This document shows positions 34,485 through 45,631 of a DNA stretch of 59,210 bases, piece after piece; position 1 is the first letter of the stretch; every line of letters starts with the position of its first letter. Made by a program: the position numbers and the translations under genes. Source of the DNA: Oehlia diaphana (Eukaryota; Glomeromycota; Glomeromycetes; Glomerales; Glomeraceae); the NCBI GenBank assembly GCA_003833135.1, contig QZLH01000342.1, positions 3,904 through 63,113 on the forward strand, given 5' to 3'. The notes under the pieces are model-generated. The model saw only the letters and a program-made list of their open reading frames with translations. It was not told the origin of the DNA and searched no databases.

Positions 34485-36643
34485 ATGGGAAGAGTATTAC
34501 GGAAGATAACCAAAAGAGATTGGTTAAAAGATAATATTGAATTGTTAAGAAATAATAATAGTGATCAACAGACCAATACTCCGTTCTCCAAATGGCTCGA
34601 AAGAAGCACATGTGAAGAACTTGGTAATATATCAAATCATGTTCAGTAATTTAAAAAAAACCAACATTGAATTTATTGAATTTCATAGGAATAAAATACA
34701 GGAAAGGAAGATTTACTAAACAAGAAAATGAGACATTATACAAAGCTTTACAAGAATACAAAAAAGTATGTTGTTATTATTACAGTCAACTCTCTATAAA
34801 TGCACTACTTATAAGTGCATTCCCTTCTTAAATGCACACTTTGATTCAGTCCCAAGTATATATGACCTCTAATTATTTACTCTTTATAAATGCACACCCT
34901 TTGTAATCGCACGCTTTTATCCAGTCCCAAGGGGGGTGCATTTATAGAGAGTTGACTGTATTTAATTCAATTAATGCACATTCGATGATTTCTAAGATAT
35001 CGATTTAAATATGTAGAGACACAATCTTAACGATGATCAATTACGGGATCTCATGTTTTACAGAAATGAAAAAGATCATGCCTCATTCTGGAAAGAAATA
35101 GGTAATTTTAATTACATTTTATATCATTTTATAAATTGTAGCTAATGAAAACTAGAATCTTTGATTTTTAAAAGCTGCTCCACTGCGTGTTCGTTCATTG
35201 AAAGCTGTAGCACAGCATATACAGCGTCATCATCATGAATTCAATTATCGTGGATTATGGAGTCAAGAAGAAGATGAACAATTGAAACGGTAAGATATAT
35301 ATAGTTCATATTATATTCAACATTATCCAGCATTGACATGATAATGTGAAAATAGACTTGTCCAAATATACGGACGAGATTGGACAACAATAGGGAATCA
35401 ACTAAGACGCATGCCAGCAATATGTCGAGAACGTTTTGATATTTTCCTTTTGCATCGAGACGAGTACAATCGAGGTTTGTTATCCATATTATACTATATT
35501 TGTTTTATTAATATTTATGATTCTATGATCATTACATTATATTTAGGAAGATGGTCAAAAGAAGAAGAAGAACAGTTAATAAAAATAGTTGTCGATATTT
35601 CCAAACAAAATAATGAAAATGTTACTTTAGATTGGGGAATTCCGTGGGCACTAGTTGCTGAAGCCATGGAATATAAAAGATCAGAACTCTCTTGTCGAAG
35701 TAAGTGGGTTAAAGAATTGAGACTTAGGTACGAACTTGACGAGGATCGAGGTACAAGATGGACTAGCTATGACAGTTATATGCTTTGTAAAAGGTAAGAA
35801 TATTATATTGATTTAAATATCAAACAATTTTGAAAAATTTCTAATGTTGAATTTAATTATTAAAAAGATTGAAAGAATTGAATGAGACAGATGAATATTT
35901 GATAGTATGGGGCAATCTAGCAGATGAAGAATGGGGACCTTGGTAATATCTTTGTATATTTATCATGATTCATTTCCTTTTATTTAATATTTAAATTTTT
36001 TAGGCCCCATGAATTCTTGTGTGAACGTTGGCGTCATTTAAAATACACTGTAAATGGTTTCAGAGAGAAAGACTTTCAAGGTATTATAATTAAAAACAAC
36101 TCATATTTTGTTCAAATACTTGCTAACATTCTTTTTTTAGAAATTCTTTATGAATTATTATACAGGTATAGAGATAAGATACCCGAAAAGCCAAACCGAC
36201 CAAAGTCTGCTCCAACTATCAATTCAGAAGATGATATTAGTAGTAGCGATAATGATGATAATAATAGCTTAAGTAATCATAGTGATAATGATAATAGTAG
36301 TGATGATAGTAGTGATGATGGTAGTAGTGATAATGATAGTTGTGATGATGATAGTAGTGATGATGGTAGTAGTGATGATGATAGTAGTGATGATGATAGT
36401 GATGATGATAGTGGTGGTGATGATAGTGGTGGTGATGATAATGATGGTGATGATAGTAGTAATGATGAAAATGATAATCATGATAGTAGTAATAATGATA
36501 GTGGTGGTGATGATAGTGTTGATAGTAATAGTGATGCAATGATGATAAGTGATAATGATGATGATGATGACAATGATGATGAAAATGATGATGATGATGA
36601 TAAAAGTAACAGTAATAGTAATAATAGCAATGATGATGAATAA
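34485..36643 (+). CDS. Myb-like DNA-binding protein, REB1/TTF1 type, with an acidic Asp/Ser tail
   Basis: Nine exons: 34485-34623, 34689-34765, 35017-35101, 35175-35289, 35356-35474, 35547-35793, 35868-35942, 36004-36080 and 36141-36643. They join to 478 residues. Myb/SANT-type repeats are visible: YRKGRFTKQENETLYKAL, YRGLWSQEEDEQLKRLVQ with GRDWTTIGNQL, and GRWSKEEEEQLIKIV followed by WALVAEAM..CRSKWVKEL. A last, weaker repeat contains RWTSYDSYML and WRHLKYTV. The order and spacing resemble Reb1 and TTF1, which bind rDNA terminators and act in chromatin. The final 130 residues are almost only Asp, Ser, Asn and Gly, coded by GAT/AGT triplets. The last intron (36081-36140) is 60 bases long with no stop in frame. 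Intron 2 contains a complete MITE. Confidence 0.78.
34781..34960. mobile_element. 180 bp MITE with perfect terminal inverted repeats (Tc1/mariner-pogo type)
   Basis: The element begins tacagtcaactctctataa and ends with the exact reverse complement. The inverted repeats are perfect over 25 bases (34781-34805 and 34936-34960). A TA dinucleotide at each end fits the target duplication of Tc1/mariner/pogo elements. The inside holds two related halves, each with ataaatgcac and cagtcccaag. It lies in intron 2 of the Myb-like gene and carries no coding capacity. A degraded half copy lies at 1129-1203. Confidence 0.88.
36230..36640. repeat. GAT/AGT trinucleotide microsatellite inside the Myb-like gene
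   Basis: About 400 bases of imperfect gatgat/agtagt triplets in frame with the last exon, coding for an Asp/Ser tail. Length variation here would add or remove residues without shifting the frame. Confidence 0.85.
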
Positions 36644-38612
36644 AATAAAAAGGTATTATATTTCAAATACCTTAATATTTTAATATTTAATAGTAATATC
36701 ATATTATAAAAATAAAAGATAGGATTTTCTTTACAAATATTTTATTTTTGTTTTAGTATCTTTAATCTTTATAATATAAGAAATTCATTAAATATATATT
36801 ATAATAAATAAATTAAGTATAATTATTCAATTTAAAAAATAATTATTTCTTATTTTAATATAATATAAATTAGCAAAAATTTTAAATATATATTATATAT
36901 ACTTTATTTTAATTTTTTTTATTTTTTATATATATACTATAATTACTATAATTTATTATTACATATAATAAATATTTAAAATAGGTTTTTACTTCAGATT
37001 ATTGGAGATAGTTATCATCATTGGCCAGAATTATCAATTTTTACTGGCACTATATTTTTTTAATGCTAGTTGATTGTTATAATTTCAGTTATCAGTGATC
37101 ATCACCCCTGGTGCATAATAGTTAGAAAAATTCTTTAAAATATTAAATATAAAAAATTAAAAAAAAAATTATATATTGATATGGAAAATTAAAGTGTAAA
37201 TTTAACTTGAAAAACAAAAGACTATACAATTCACCTTTTCTATAGTGAATTTTTATATAGTAAATAATTTACTATAATGAAAAAAATTCAGATACAGATT
37301 TTTTTTATATATAATAAAATAATCTTTAATATAGTGAATTTTTTACTATAATGAATTTTAATCTCCAATCTATAGGATTCACTATAGTAAAGGTGAACTG
37401 TATACTGTATATTAAAAATAAAAGACCTAAAAATTTAATAAAAATAGCAAATAATTCTATATAATTCAATAGTAATAATAGATGATGATTAATATGAAAA
37501 TATACTATACATTTTAATTTAAAGGTAATTGAAAGGATTTTGACAATTTTTAATGGTATAATAAATTTAAGAAATGTATCCATTAAATTAAAACTTAAAT
37601 ATTATCTGTTTAATAACTAATGATTGGCTTTTTTATTTAAAAAGATATTTTATTTTATAAAAAGTGTTTAAATATTTGATATTATTTTATATATAATTAC
37701 TTTATACTTATTATTAATAAGTATAAATTTGTATTTAAACTTCATTAATATACTTTTCTATAAATTAATTATAATTTTAGTATTATATATATAAAAATCT
37801 GCTATAATAATTTTAATATAACTATTCTTATTAATATAATATCATATCGTATTTACTATTTATACAAATATAATTATTTTAAATGGCAAAATAAGTTCAA
37901 TATTCATATCTAATGGAATTAATTAAACTAATTAATATTAAAAATTTTTCTGCATTTTAGTAATAAACTATTAAAAATTCCATATATATTAATTAACTAA
38001 AATTCCAAACCCTGATAATAATTTATTTAAAATATCTTCATTTTAATTAAAGGATTTTAACTGTGATATAATTATTGATTTCTACACTAGATGTTGAAAC
38101 ATTTATTATTTTGTAATTGAAATGTTATAATTAATACTATTATTATATCCTCAAGTATTTAAAAGTAAGCATTTATATTTTATAATTTTGTAACTTGTAA
38201 TAATGTGACAATCACTAAATTAAACGTTTATTGATTTTTTACAAAAGGAGCAACAAGTGTTTTATTTAAAATATTAATAAAAATTAAATCTAAAATATGG
38301 AAAACATTAATGTTAAGTAATTCATCAGTAATTCACTAGCGGCAACAAAGTACATCAGAAATTCTGGATTGATATTACGAAATTAAGATATGAATACTTT
38401 CGGTTGTGCATTTGCAAGGAAGCAGCTTCAGATATTCGTTTTATTTATTCAGATTTCATTAGCATCATAAATTAACGTTGTAACTTATTATTACACCCAA
38501 AAAATAATTATTGGGGAATAAAAAATTCTGTTAAACATTAGTGTTGACTAACATTATGTTAATTCTGGCTTACTCTTATATAAATCACGTAAAATTAAAA
38601 ATGTACTATTGT
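36644..38612. other. Long AT-rich intergenic region
   Basis: About 2 kb with very low GC content. It contains the inverted-repeat element at 37223-37404 and ends at the hAT-like element at 38613. A slightly less AT-rich stretch at 36990-37115 (ttggccagaattatc, atcacccctggtgc) may be another old element. No coding sequence is supported. Confidence 0.5.
37223..37404. mobile_element. 182 bp MITE-like element with 28-base terminal inverted repeats
   Basis: The left end tatacaattcacctttt and the right end (reverse complement tatacagttcaccttta) match at 26 of 28 bases, each continuing as ctatagtgaat. TA dinucleotides flank it. Inside are further tatagtgaatttt and ttactataatga copies, as in many pogo-like MITEs. 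Its size equals that of the element at 34781, but the ends are a different family. Confidence 0.8.
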
Positions 38613-38766
38613 CAGTGTTGGCACATTGGCCGTTTGGCGGTTTGGCCGTGGCCAAAATGGCCAAAAAAGTTTTGGCCGCGGCCAAATGCCAACAAGGTAT
38701 TAATACCTATCTAGTTATTTCTTTGGCCGCCAAAAAAATCTTGGCTGCGGCCAAATGCCAACACTG
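38613..38766. mobile_element. 154 bp GC-rich element with 11-base terminal inverted repeats and a 7-base target duplication (hAT-like)
   Basis: It begins cagtgttggca and ends tgccaacactg, exact reverse complements. The 7 bases ctattgt stand directly before (38606-38612) and directly after it (38767-38773), a perfect target-site duplication. The body is made of ttggccg(c/t)ggccaaa words in both directions, so much of it can fold on itself. CAGTG ends with a 7-8 base duplication point to hAT-type transposition. It has no coding capacity and is strikingly GC-rich in this AT-rich region. Confidence 0.85.
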
Positions 38767-38916
38767 CTATTGTGAAATTATAATTGATTCAATGATTTTT
38801 TAGTCCTTCCTTTTTTTGCAATTGTTATTATACAAGTTTAGTTATGTAAGCATACAATTTATTCTTATTTTACATTCAAATAACATGCATAAATTTTTAC
38901 GTAGATGGAATTACTT

Positions 38917-41775
38917 TTATTCCCATTCCATAGTATCATCAAATCCAAAAATTTCTTCAAAATTTTTTAAAGTAATTACTTCAACCTATTTAAATTTACA
39001 AATTAATATATATAAAAATATGCGAAATCCCAACTTTGAAAACATATACTTACACCAGGAATTTTGGGACAAAAAGGCATTTCTTTATTATGCGCTATAA
39101 GTATACAATGCCTTGGTGATTTATTAATATTAGCTTCAACTTCAAATGAATATGAAAACAATAATGCGTGATAAATTCTAGAAATATTGTTGTCGTTTTG
39201 TTTTTTCAACTATGTTTCAATAAATAAATAATGAGATTTTATTAATGTTTATTTATCAAAAGTCTTTAAAATCAACTTTAGGTTATTTACCTTTCTCCAC
39301 AAAAATAAATCGAAATAATGAAAATTAATCCCGCTTTCGTCAAAAGAATTATTACTATTATTATAAACATAATTATTAGTAAAAGAAAATGAATATACAA
39401 AAAACTTCATATTAATACCTTTTTAAATCATAATCTATTAAAGCACTTAGATTATAGTTGCAGTATTTTATTTCCGGGTCCATTAAAATTTTCCACTCTA
39501 CACCATTTTCCTTTTGCTAATGAAGAACAAAAATATTTAGTTTATATAATATGCAGCACGTTTGTATTTATGTAATATTTCTTAATTTCTTACATATTCA
39601 ATAACTTCCAAAATCCTTTGCAAGCCATTTTTTTCTTCCAGCAATACTCTTGTCGTAACAGATAAAATACCTCCTATTCATAATGAAAATTATGAAAATT
39701 GGTATTAGATATCATAATTTATAACAAATAAAATTTCCTGTAGAGAAATGTGACCTGAAACAAAGTACTCTTCGAATTTGATAGGATCTTTTTGTTTGAA
39801 ATCCCAGCCATATACTAGGAATTTACATTGCTCTTGATGCTTTAGTTTGATCAAGTTTGGCATGAAATTGATTTGATCTAACATTAAAACATGAACCTAT
39901 ATAAAATTTCATAACAAAGATTACTACTTGATTCTTTTATCACATATTTAAGTAAAAATAAATATTATTTCACACCAAAACCAAGTCCATTTTATCACAA
40001 TCATAATTCGGAAAATAATTTGCTCTTAAAACCTTCATCACTGTGATTATACTATCTGTTTCGCCAAGTTTGGGTCTTGCATATACGGTAAAGTTCGGTT
40101 TTTTTTTACATAACTTTGTTATGATATCATTATAATCACCAGTATGCAATTCCGTCTTTGCTTTACAATAATTTGTATCATAAGTTGTTTCATTATCAAG
40201 CGCCTTTATCAAAGATTGTTGAATAAGCAAATAATTTTGCTTAATCTTAATATTCCTGGCCACGAGAAGTAAATGTTCTTGATTGAATTTGTTCTTGTAT
40301 ATCCATCGATAATCGGAAAATACGAAAAGATGTAATCCGTTATAATCGTTTTCCAATCGAATAAACGCGACCTAAAATATTTATAAAATTATGATGATAC
40401 AGAATTTTTTAAAAAATAAATTCTTAATAGTCAATACCAATTTATGAAACATCATATGATCCTGTTCATCTTTCAAATTGCCGCTTTCACATTCCATTAT
40501 AAGAACATCACCTAGTTCTTTATCTTCACCTATCAAAGATAAAGCATATGACAATGGCACAGTATTAGCCATACAAAAAACGTTATTAGACCCTAGCTTA
40601 TCCCTATAGAAGAATTGAGAAAAATTTTAGTACAATATAAAATTAATTATTGGAAGTAAACTATTTGATTTCTTACGAAATAGCATTATAACTTGGTCCT
40701 TCCTTTAAAGTCTTAATAATTACTTTTGCTACAAATTCTCTCGTTTTGCCCTTTAATAAAATGCCATTCCATTGCTTCCATTGCCTAAGAAGAAAAAATA
40801 AATATATTACTAGTTTATAAACTACTATTTACTGCGCCACATACAATGTTTCCAACTGCCGTTTATTTGATGTTCGCAAGGCGCTCCTTAGAATGGGTTT
40901 GGGTGTAGCCTTGATTTTTATTGGGCTATAATTATTTGCATTCTCAAGCTGTATCTCTTTTGTTAAAGTTGGTACTTGCGGAAATTCATCATTAGAAAAA
41001 GTTTTAGCGTTAACTAATTCTTGAGCAAATTTTACAGATTTCAATTTTGAATCATAATTATAGTTATCTGTGTTGTTTCTCGGTGAAGAATTAACAAAAG
41101 TAGTAGGACATGAATTTTGTTGCATAAATACTGTCTTATCTTTAGAATCCTGGTTGTCATTAGATACTATTTCATTATCTTTATTATTGGACTGAGCCTA
41201 TTTAATCAACGATTGAATTAAAGAAATTTACTAAAATTAATGAAATTTATATTAAAAACCTTACTTCTAATTCTTTTATACGTTCTTCGCGTTCTTCCTT
41301 TTCTCTCTTTTGTTGAAATTTGAGTATCAGTCCTTCCGCACGTTTTATATTCTTCACAGGCTCCCATTGCGGCTCAAATAATTTATCTATAAAGACATTA
41401 TAAATGTAATTTTAAATAAAATTTAACATATTCGCAAAATTTTAACTCTAAAAAAATTTTTAACAAAATAAAAAATACCTTCAAATACTACTTTTGCATA
41501 TTGTTCACCAAATACAAATCTCATGTCAATAATTTCACTAATATAAAGTGGCACTCTCTTATTTGATGAATTATCAGTCGCATTAATCAAACTTGAATTT
41601 TGTTGGTCAGATTCAATTGAAGCAATTAAAGGTAATGATTCTTTTGAAGAATCTTTAAGACTATAATAATATCGATTTATTTTTAGAAATAAAATATATT
41701 GTTTAACAAAATTAGATAGTTATATATGATCCTAAGATACCTGGTTTTTGCTGTTTGTCTTCTTTTTAAAGGCAT
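38917..41775 (-). CDS. Chromodomain protein with a large C-terminal region (possibly Chp1/RITS-like)
   Basis: Thirteen exons, all GT..AG: 41775-41741, 41660-41479, 41386-about 41266, 41197-40845, 40784-40677, 40603-40438, 40371-39976, 39896-39755, 39673-39594, 39516-39419, 39354-39291, 39209-39054 and 38985-38917. The product is about 656 residues. Near the N-terminus (about 45-100) is a chromodomain: YISEIIDMRFVFGEQYAKVVF, LFEPQWEPVKNIKRAE and GLILKFQQK. This fold usually reads methylated histone H3. A charged helix and a Ser/Asn-rich linker follow. The C-terminal half has WKQWNGILLKG, VAFIRLENDYNGLHLFVFSD, VSGGILSVTTRVLLEE, then CILIAHNKEMPFC and VEVITLKNFEEIFGFD, which look like a mixed alpha/beta, possibly PIN-like, fold. 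This order recalls fission yeast Chp1, but that is inference. A plain uncharacterised chromodomain protein is the safe call. Confidence 0.75.
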
Positions 41776-42040
41776 CTTGATAATAATAAAATCAAAGTTA
41801 TTATTACAAAAAAGATATAAAGATAAAATAGAATGATAATTTATTTAAAAAATAAGTAATGATTTCATCAAATTAATTACGGCTTAGTCTATATTTAAAT
41901 CTGCAAAATTTTTAAATTCCTTGTCATTATACTTTTAATAATTAATTAATTCCACATAACGTAATAATGTCATATCGTCATACTTTAGTTTATCCGCATT
42001 TTTTATATTAAATATTACATACTTTGATAAGTTTGAAAAA
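41776..42040. other. Divergent spacer between the chromodomain gene and the KCTD-type gene
   Basis: About 265 bases, A/T-rich, with no clear promoter element. The plus-strand reading frame of the downstream BTB gene continues into it without an ATG, so the start of that gene is unclear. Confidence 0.35.
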
Positions 42041-42044
42041 ATTC

Positions 42045-42849
42045 TTGATTAATACGAACAAAATAGACCCAGAGAAGAAAAGAAAACGAGAAAACTCGAA
42101 CGAAGAAAAAGTAGTCTTAAACATTAGTGGTATTAAAGTAAGAAAATATTTGTTGATAATTTAATGTTACGTTTTTATTAAAAAAAGAAGATTGACATTT
42201 CTCTTATCTATCGTTCAAGTATGAAACATTACAATCAACTTTGACAGCACGTCCTGATACACTTCTTGGAACCATGTTTCAAGAAAGGAATCAAATGATG
42301 CTCCATCCAACTAACAATAACGAATATTTCTTTGATAGGAATGGTCGGGCTTTTCATTATATTATGGAATTCTATCGTACCGGCAAGATAACATGGAATC
42401 CAATTAATTATCAACATCAACATCAATATCAAACTGATGAAATACAATTTGTTTTACAGTGAATAAACAAGAACTTGATGAAGAATTAGATTACTTTCAA
42501 ATCCCGTTTACTAACTCGAAACTTCATCAAGTACACGCAAAACTTATCGAAGATATTGATGAATTTGTGGATCTTATAATTGATTTGGTTTATGAAGGAA
42601 TGAGAATGTGGGAAGAATACATTTTAATTCACGTGTATAAAAATCGGAAAAGCTTACACTTGGTTTGGTTCCCATGCCAAAGTGTATGTCGAAATGTGAA
42701 ATTAACTCCGTTTTCTTTTAGTATCCTGTCACTTTTCCAAGATAAATTTGGAGACCTTCTCTTCCAGGATTACAGTACGGATACGAACTCGTTGCACAAA
42801 ATAATAATATTTATTATTGTTTGGAATTGACACCTAATTATAAATTTTA
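42045..42849 (+). pseudogene. Broken KCTD-type BTB (potassium-channel tetramerisation) gene
   Basis: The frame opens without an ATG near 42045 (..TNKIDPEKKRKRENSNEEK). It then codes VVLNISGIK, is cut by an intron at 42138-42219, and continues YETLQSTLTARPDTLLG, MFQERNQMMLHPT, YFFDRNGRAFHYIMEFYRTG. That is a clear T1/KCTD-type BTB domain. The frame ends at a TGA at 42459-42461 and picks up in another frame as NKQELDEELDYFQIPF. Another shift follows at an A run near 42636, giving AYTWFGSHAKVYVEM. A further part in yet another frame ends GYELVAQ, then YYCLEL, stopping at 42847-42849. With no start and at least three frame changes it is probably a pseudogene. Unusually short introns or base errors could explain some of the breaks. 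Confidence 0.7.
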
Positions 42850-44120
42850 AAATCAAGTTAGGTTTATTTTTTTCACAGTCGCTTCACAAAATAATTTTAG
42901 GAGAAAAATTTAGCTATATATTCTAAAATAAAAGTTTTAAAGTATTCATAATAATCAAAATAACTTTTTGATGCAAATCGTATATTATGAGTACATTTGT
43001 GTAACACAAAATTTTATACTACGCACAAACTTCATGTATATCGAATCGAAATCTTTAAACTTTCCTTCATATTAACACTTATTTGCTATTTATTACATGA
43101 AACACTGTGAACTTGTTATTCTTTAATAACCTTAAAATAATGACTGAATAATAAATGGACGTTATTTTTGTAAGATTAATTTTGTAGTATTTGGACCAAG
43201 ATCAAATGAAAGAACGGGTTATTCACAAATTTAAAAGAACGAATCAAAGATAATATAAACAATTCTCAGATATTCTTGTACGTTATAGATTACAGAGAAA
43301 TCATCGTTATCTGCAACATAAATTTTTTAACCAATCTATAAACTGAAACGTTGCATATCAACATTTATGTGTTACCCAATTAAATTGGATAAACCAAAAA
43401 ATTTTTGCCAATTTATGCTAATATAAACTGAAACATATTTGATGAATCGTAAAAGCAAATTAACTTTACACGAAACTTTCTTCTCCTTTTTTTGTTTCTT
43501 GTTTTTTATTGTTATACATCTACTCGTTTCCCAGGTAAATTGAAAGATTTAAAATATTTCCTTGAAACGATTCTAATTTGATTCCACATATTCACGTGAT
43601 AAATACTGGATTTAATTGATCTATGCATGGATTGCATAGATTAGATAATGAATTATTAACGTAACACGACATTTTAATTTCATGGATTTTTTTAAACTCA
43701 AATTTCTAATATTGTAAAACAATATAACTTTTACGTGTAATAATATTTAACGCGTTTCAAAAAATAAAAAAAAAAAAAATTTTTTTTCTTGAATGAAACT
43801 TTTAATTTAACTTCCTTTTTTTTTAAAAAAAAAAAAAAATTAATGCCAAGAAAATTTTATGCATATACAAACATAATGTAAGATAATTGTGTAAAATTAC
43901 ATCGGTACAGGAATGAAATATATGGTAAGCAAATCAATTTTTGATAAGAATGTATTGAAACAAAAAAAAATTTATCTTTAATGTTGTGTTACGTTACTGT
44001 TTATCCATATTTACCGCCAATTAATTAAAAAGGAAAGTGAATTCTTTATAAAATGAACTTGATTTTCCCATAACCAAAAAAAAAAAAATAATTTTTTCTC
44101 TCTTTGGAAATTTTTAAAAA
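42850..44120. other. Intergenic region upstream of the methyltransferase gene
   Basis: 1.27 kb, A/T-rich, with several A/T runs near 43765-43850 and 44075. No coding sequence, RNA gene or repeat family was recognised. Confidence 0.45.
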
Positions 44121-45631
44121 ATGTCAACTAACAATAGTGATAATAATAATAATCAGGTTGCTAATGCTAAATCATTTTGGTATGAACCATTATTAGATCG
44201 TGGTTTAGTTCCAGATTTTGTGCTTCGAATGGCGATTCGATCTTTATTAAAGGAAAGATTGGATTGGATTAATTTAGGTGACGTGGAAAAAAATTGTCAA
44301 AGAAAATTTGACTTTGTTAATTCATTGAAAGAAAAACCCATTGCCGAACACACCGATAAAGCTAATGAACAGCATTATGAGGTAAGAATAATTAATGCAT
44401 GATATATATAGTTTAAATTATTAAAATTTTCTATTTTAATAGGTTTCAACAGAATTTATAAAAGTTTGCTTGGGAAAAAGAATGAAATATTCTTCTTGTC
44501 TATTTCCTAAAGGTAAGTAATTATAGTTTTTACGTTCGAAAAATGATGAATTTTAAAGTAATTTATATGTTATTTAGGAAACGAAAGCTTGGACATAGCA
44601 GAGGAAGCTATGTTAGAATCCTATTGCGTTAAAGCCCAAGTATCAGATGGAATGGAAATCCTTGATTTAGGTTGTGGTTGGGGAAGTTTAAGTTTGTATT
44701 TGTGTGAGGTATGATAATTAAGTGATTTTGATTATTTAATCTCGTTTAATACTTGTTTGATTTGAATATAATCAATAATTTTGGTGTCTATTATAAAAAA
44801 AAGATCCTAATTATAATCATTGTTGTCATCGTACCATTAAATCTATTTTAGAAATATCCCAACGCGAAAATTACAGCATTATCGAATTCAAGCACTCAAA
44901 GAGAATACATTGAATCAATGGCAAAACAAAATGGCTTTGAAAATTTAAAAGTCATCACTGCAAATATCAAAGAATTTGATTTTGATTCCTCAAATCAGTA
45001 AGTATTTTATTGTTTTTTTTTGCAAGTATGATAATCTGAAATTAAAATTCCCTTCCATAGATTTGATCGTATTATGACAGTTGAAATGTTTGAACATATG
45101 AAAAATTATGAATTTTTATTTGAAAAAATTTCAAAGTGGATAAAACCAAAGGGATTGTTATTTATTCATGTATTTTGTCATGTTGATCAACCATATGATT
45201 TTACCCTTGGAGATGGTTGGATGTCAAAATATTTTTTTACGGGTGGAACGATGCCTTCCGTTGATTTGTTTCTTTATTTTCAACGCCAATTACGTTTGGT
45301 TAATCAATGGGTTGTTAATGGTAAACATTATGGCAAAACATCTGAAGAATGGTTAAAGTTATTAGATAAAAATAAGAAACCCGCGATGGAATATCTTGCT
45401 AAAACTTATGGTAAGATAATTTAAATTTTTTGTAAATAAATATATATATATATCATTAGTAAATATATTGATATATTATATATTTTTTTTTTTAAAAAAA
45501 AAACAGGAAAGGAAAATGCTGTTGTTTGGTATTACAGATGGAGAACATTTTATCTTGCTGTTGCTGAAATGTTTAATTATGATAATGGAAATATTTGGTG
45601 TGTTGGTCATTATTTGTTTGAAAAAGAATAA
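44121..45631 (+). CDS. SAM-dependent methyltransferase, cyclopropane-fatty-acid-synthase-like
   Basis: Six exons: 44121-44381, 44443-44512, 44578-44708, 44852-44997, 45061-45410 and 45507-45631. They join to 360 residues. After a short Asn-rich start come a helical part (RSLLKERLDWINLGD) and YSSCLFPKGNESLDIAEEAM. The SAM site follows: MEILDLGCGWGSLSLYL (motif I), AKITALSNSSTQREYI, then FDRIMTVEMFEHMKNYE. The end matches the CFA/coclaurine N-methyltransferase group, with FTGGTMPSVDLFLYFQ, YGKTSEEWLKLLD and WRTFYLAVAEMF. These enzymes methylate lipid double bonds or amines; the substrate cannot be told from sequence. No transmembrane segment or signal peptide is seen. Confidence 0.9.

Noticed and set aside
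36237..36542. His/Tyr-, Ile/Thr- and Val/Met-rich open frames over the triplet repeat
   Set aside because: They are other-frame and opposite-strand readings of the GAT/AGT microsatellite that codes the Asp/Ser tail of the Myb-like protein.
38609..38803. Open frame with WPFGGLAVAKMAKK-type sequence
   Set aside because: It is the translation of the ttggcc element at 38613-38766, which has inverted ends and a target duplication.
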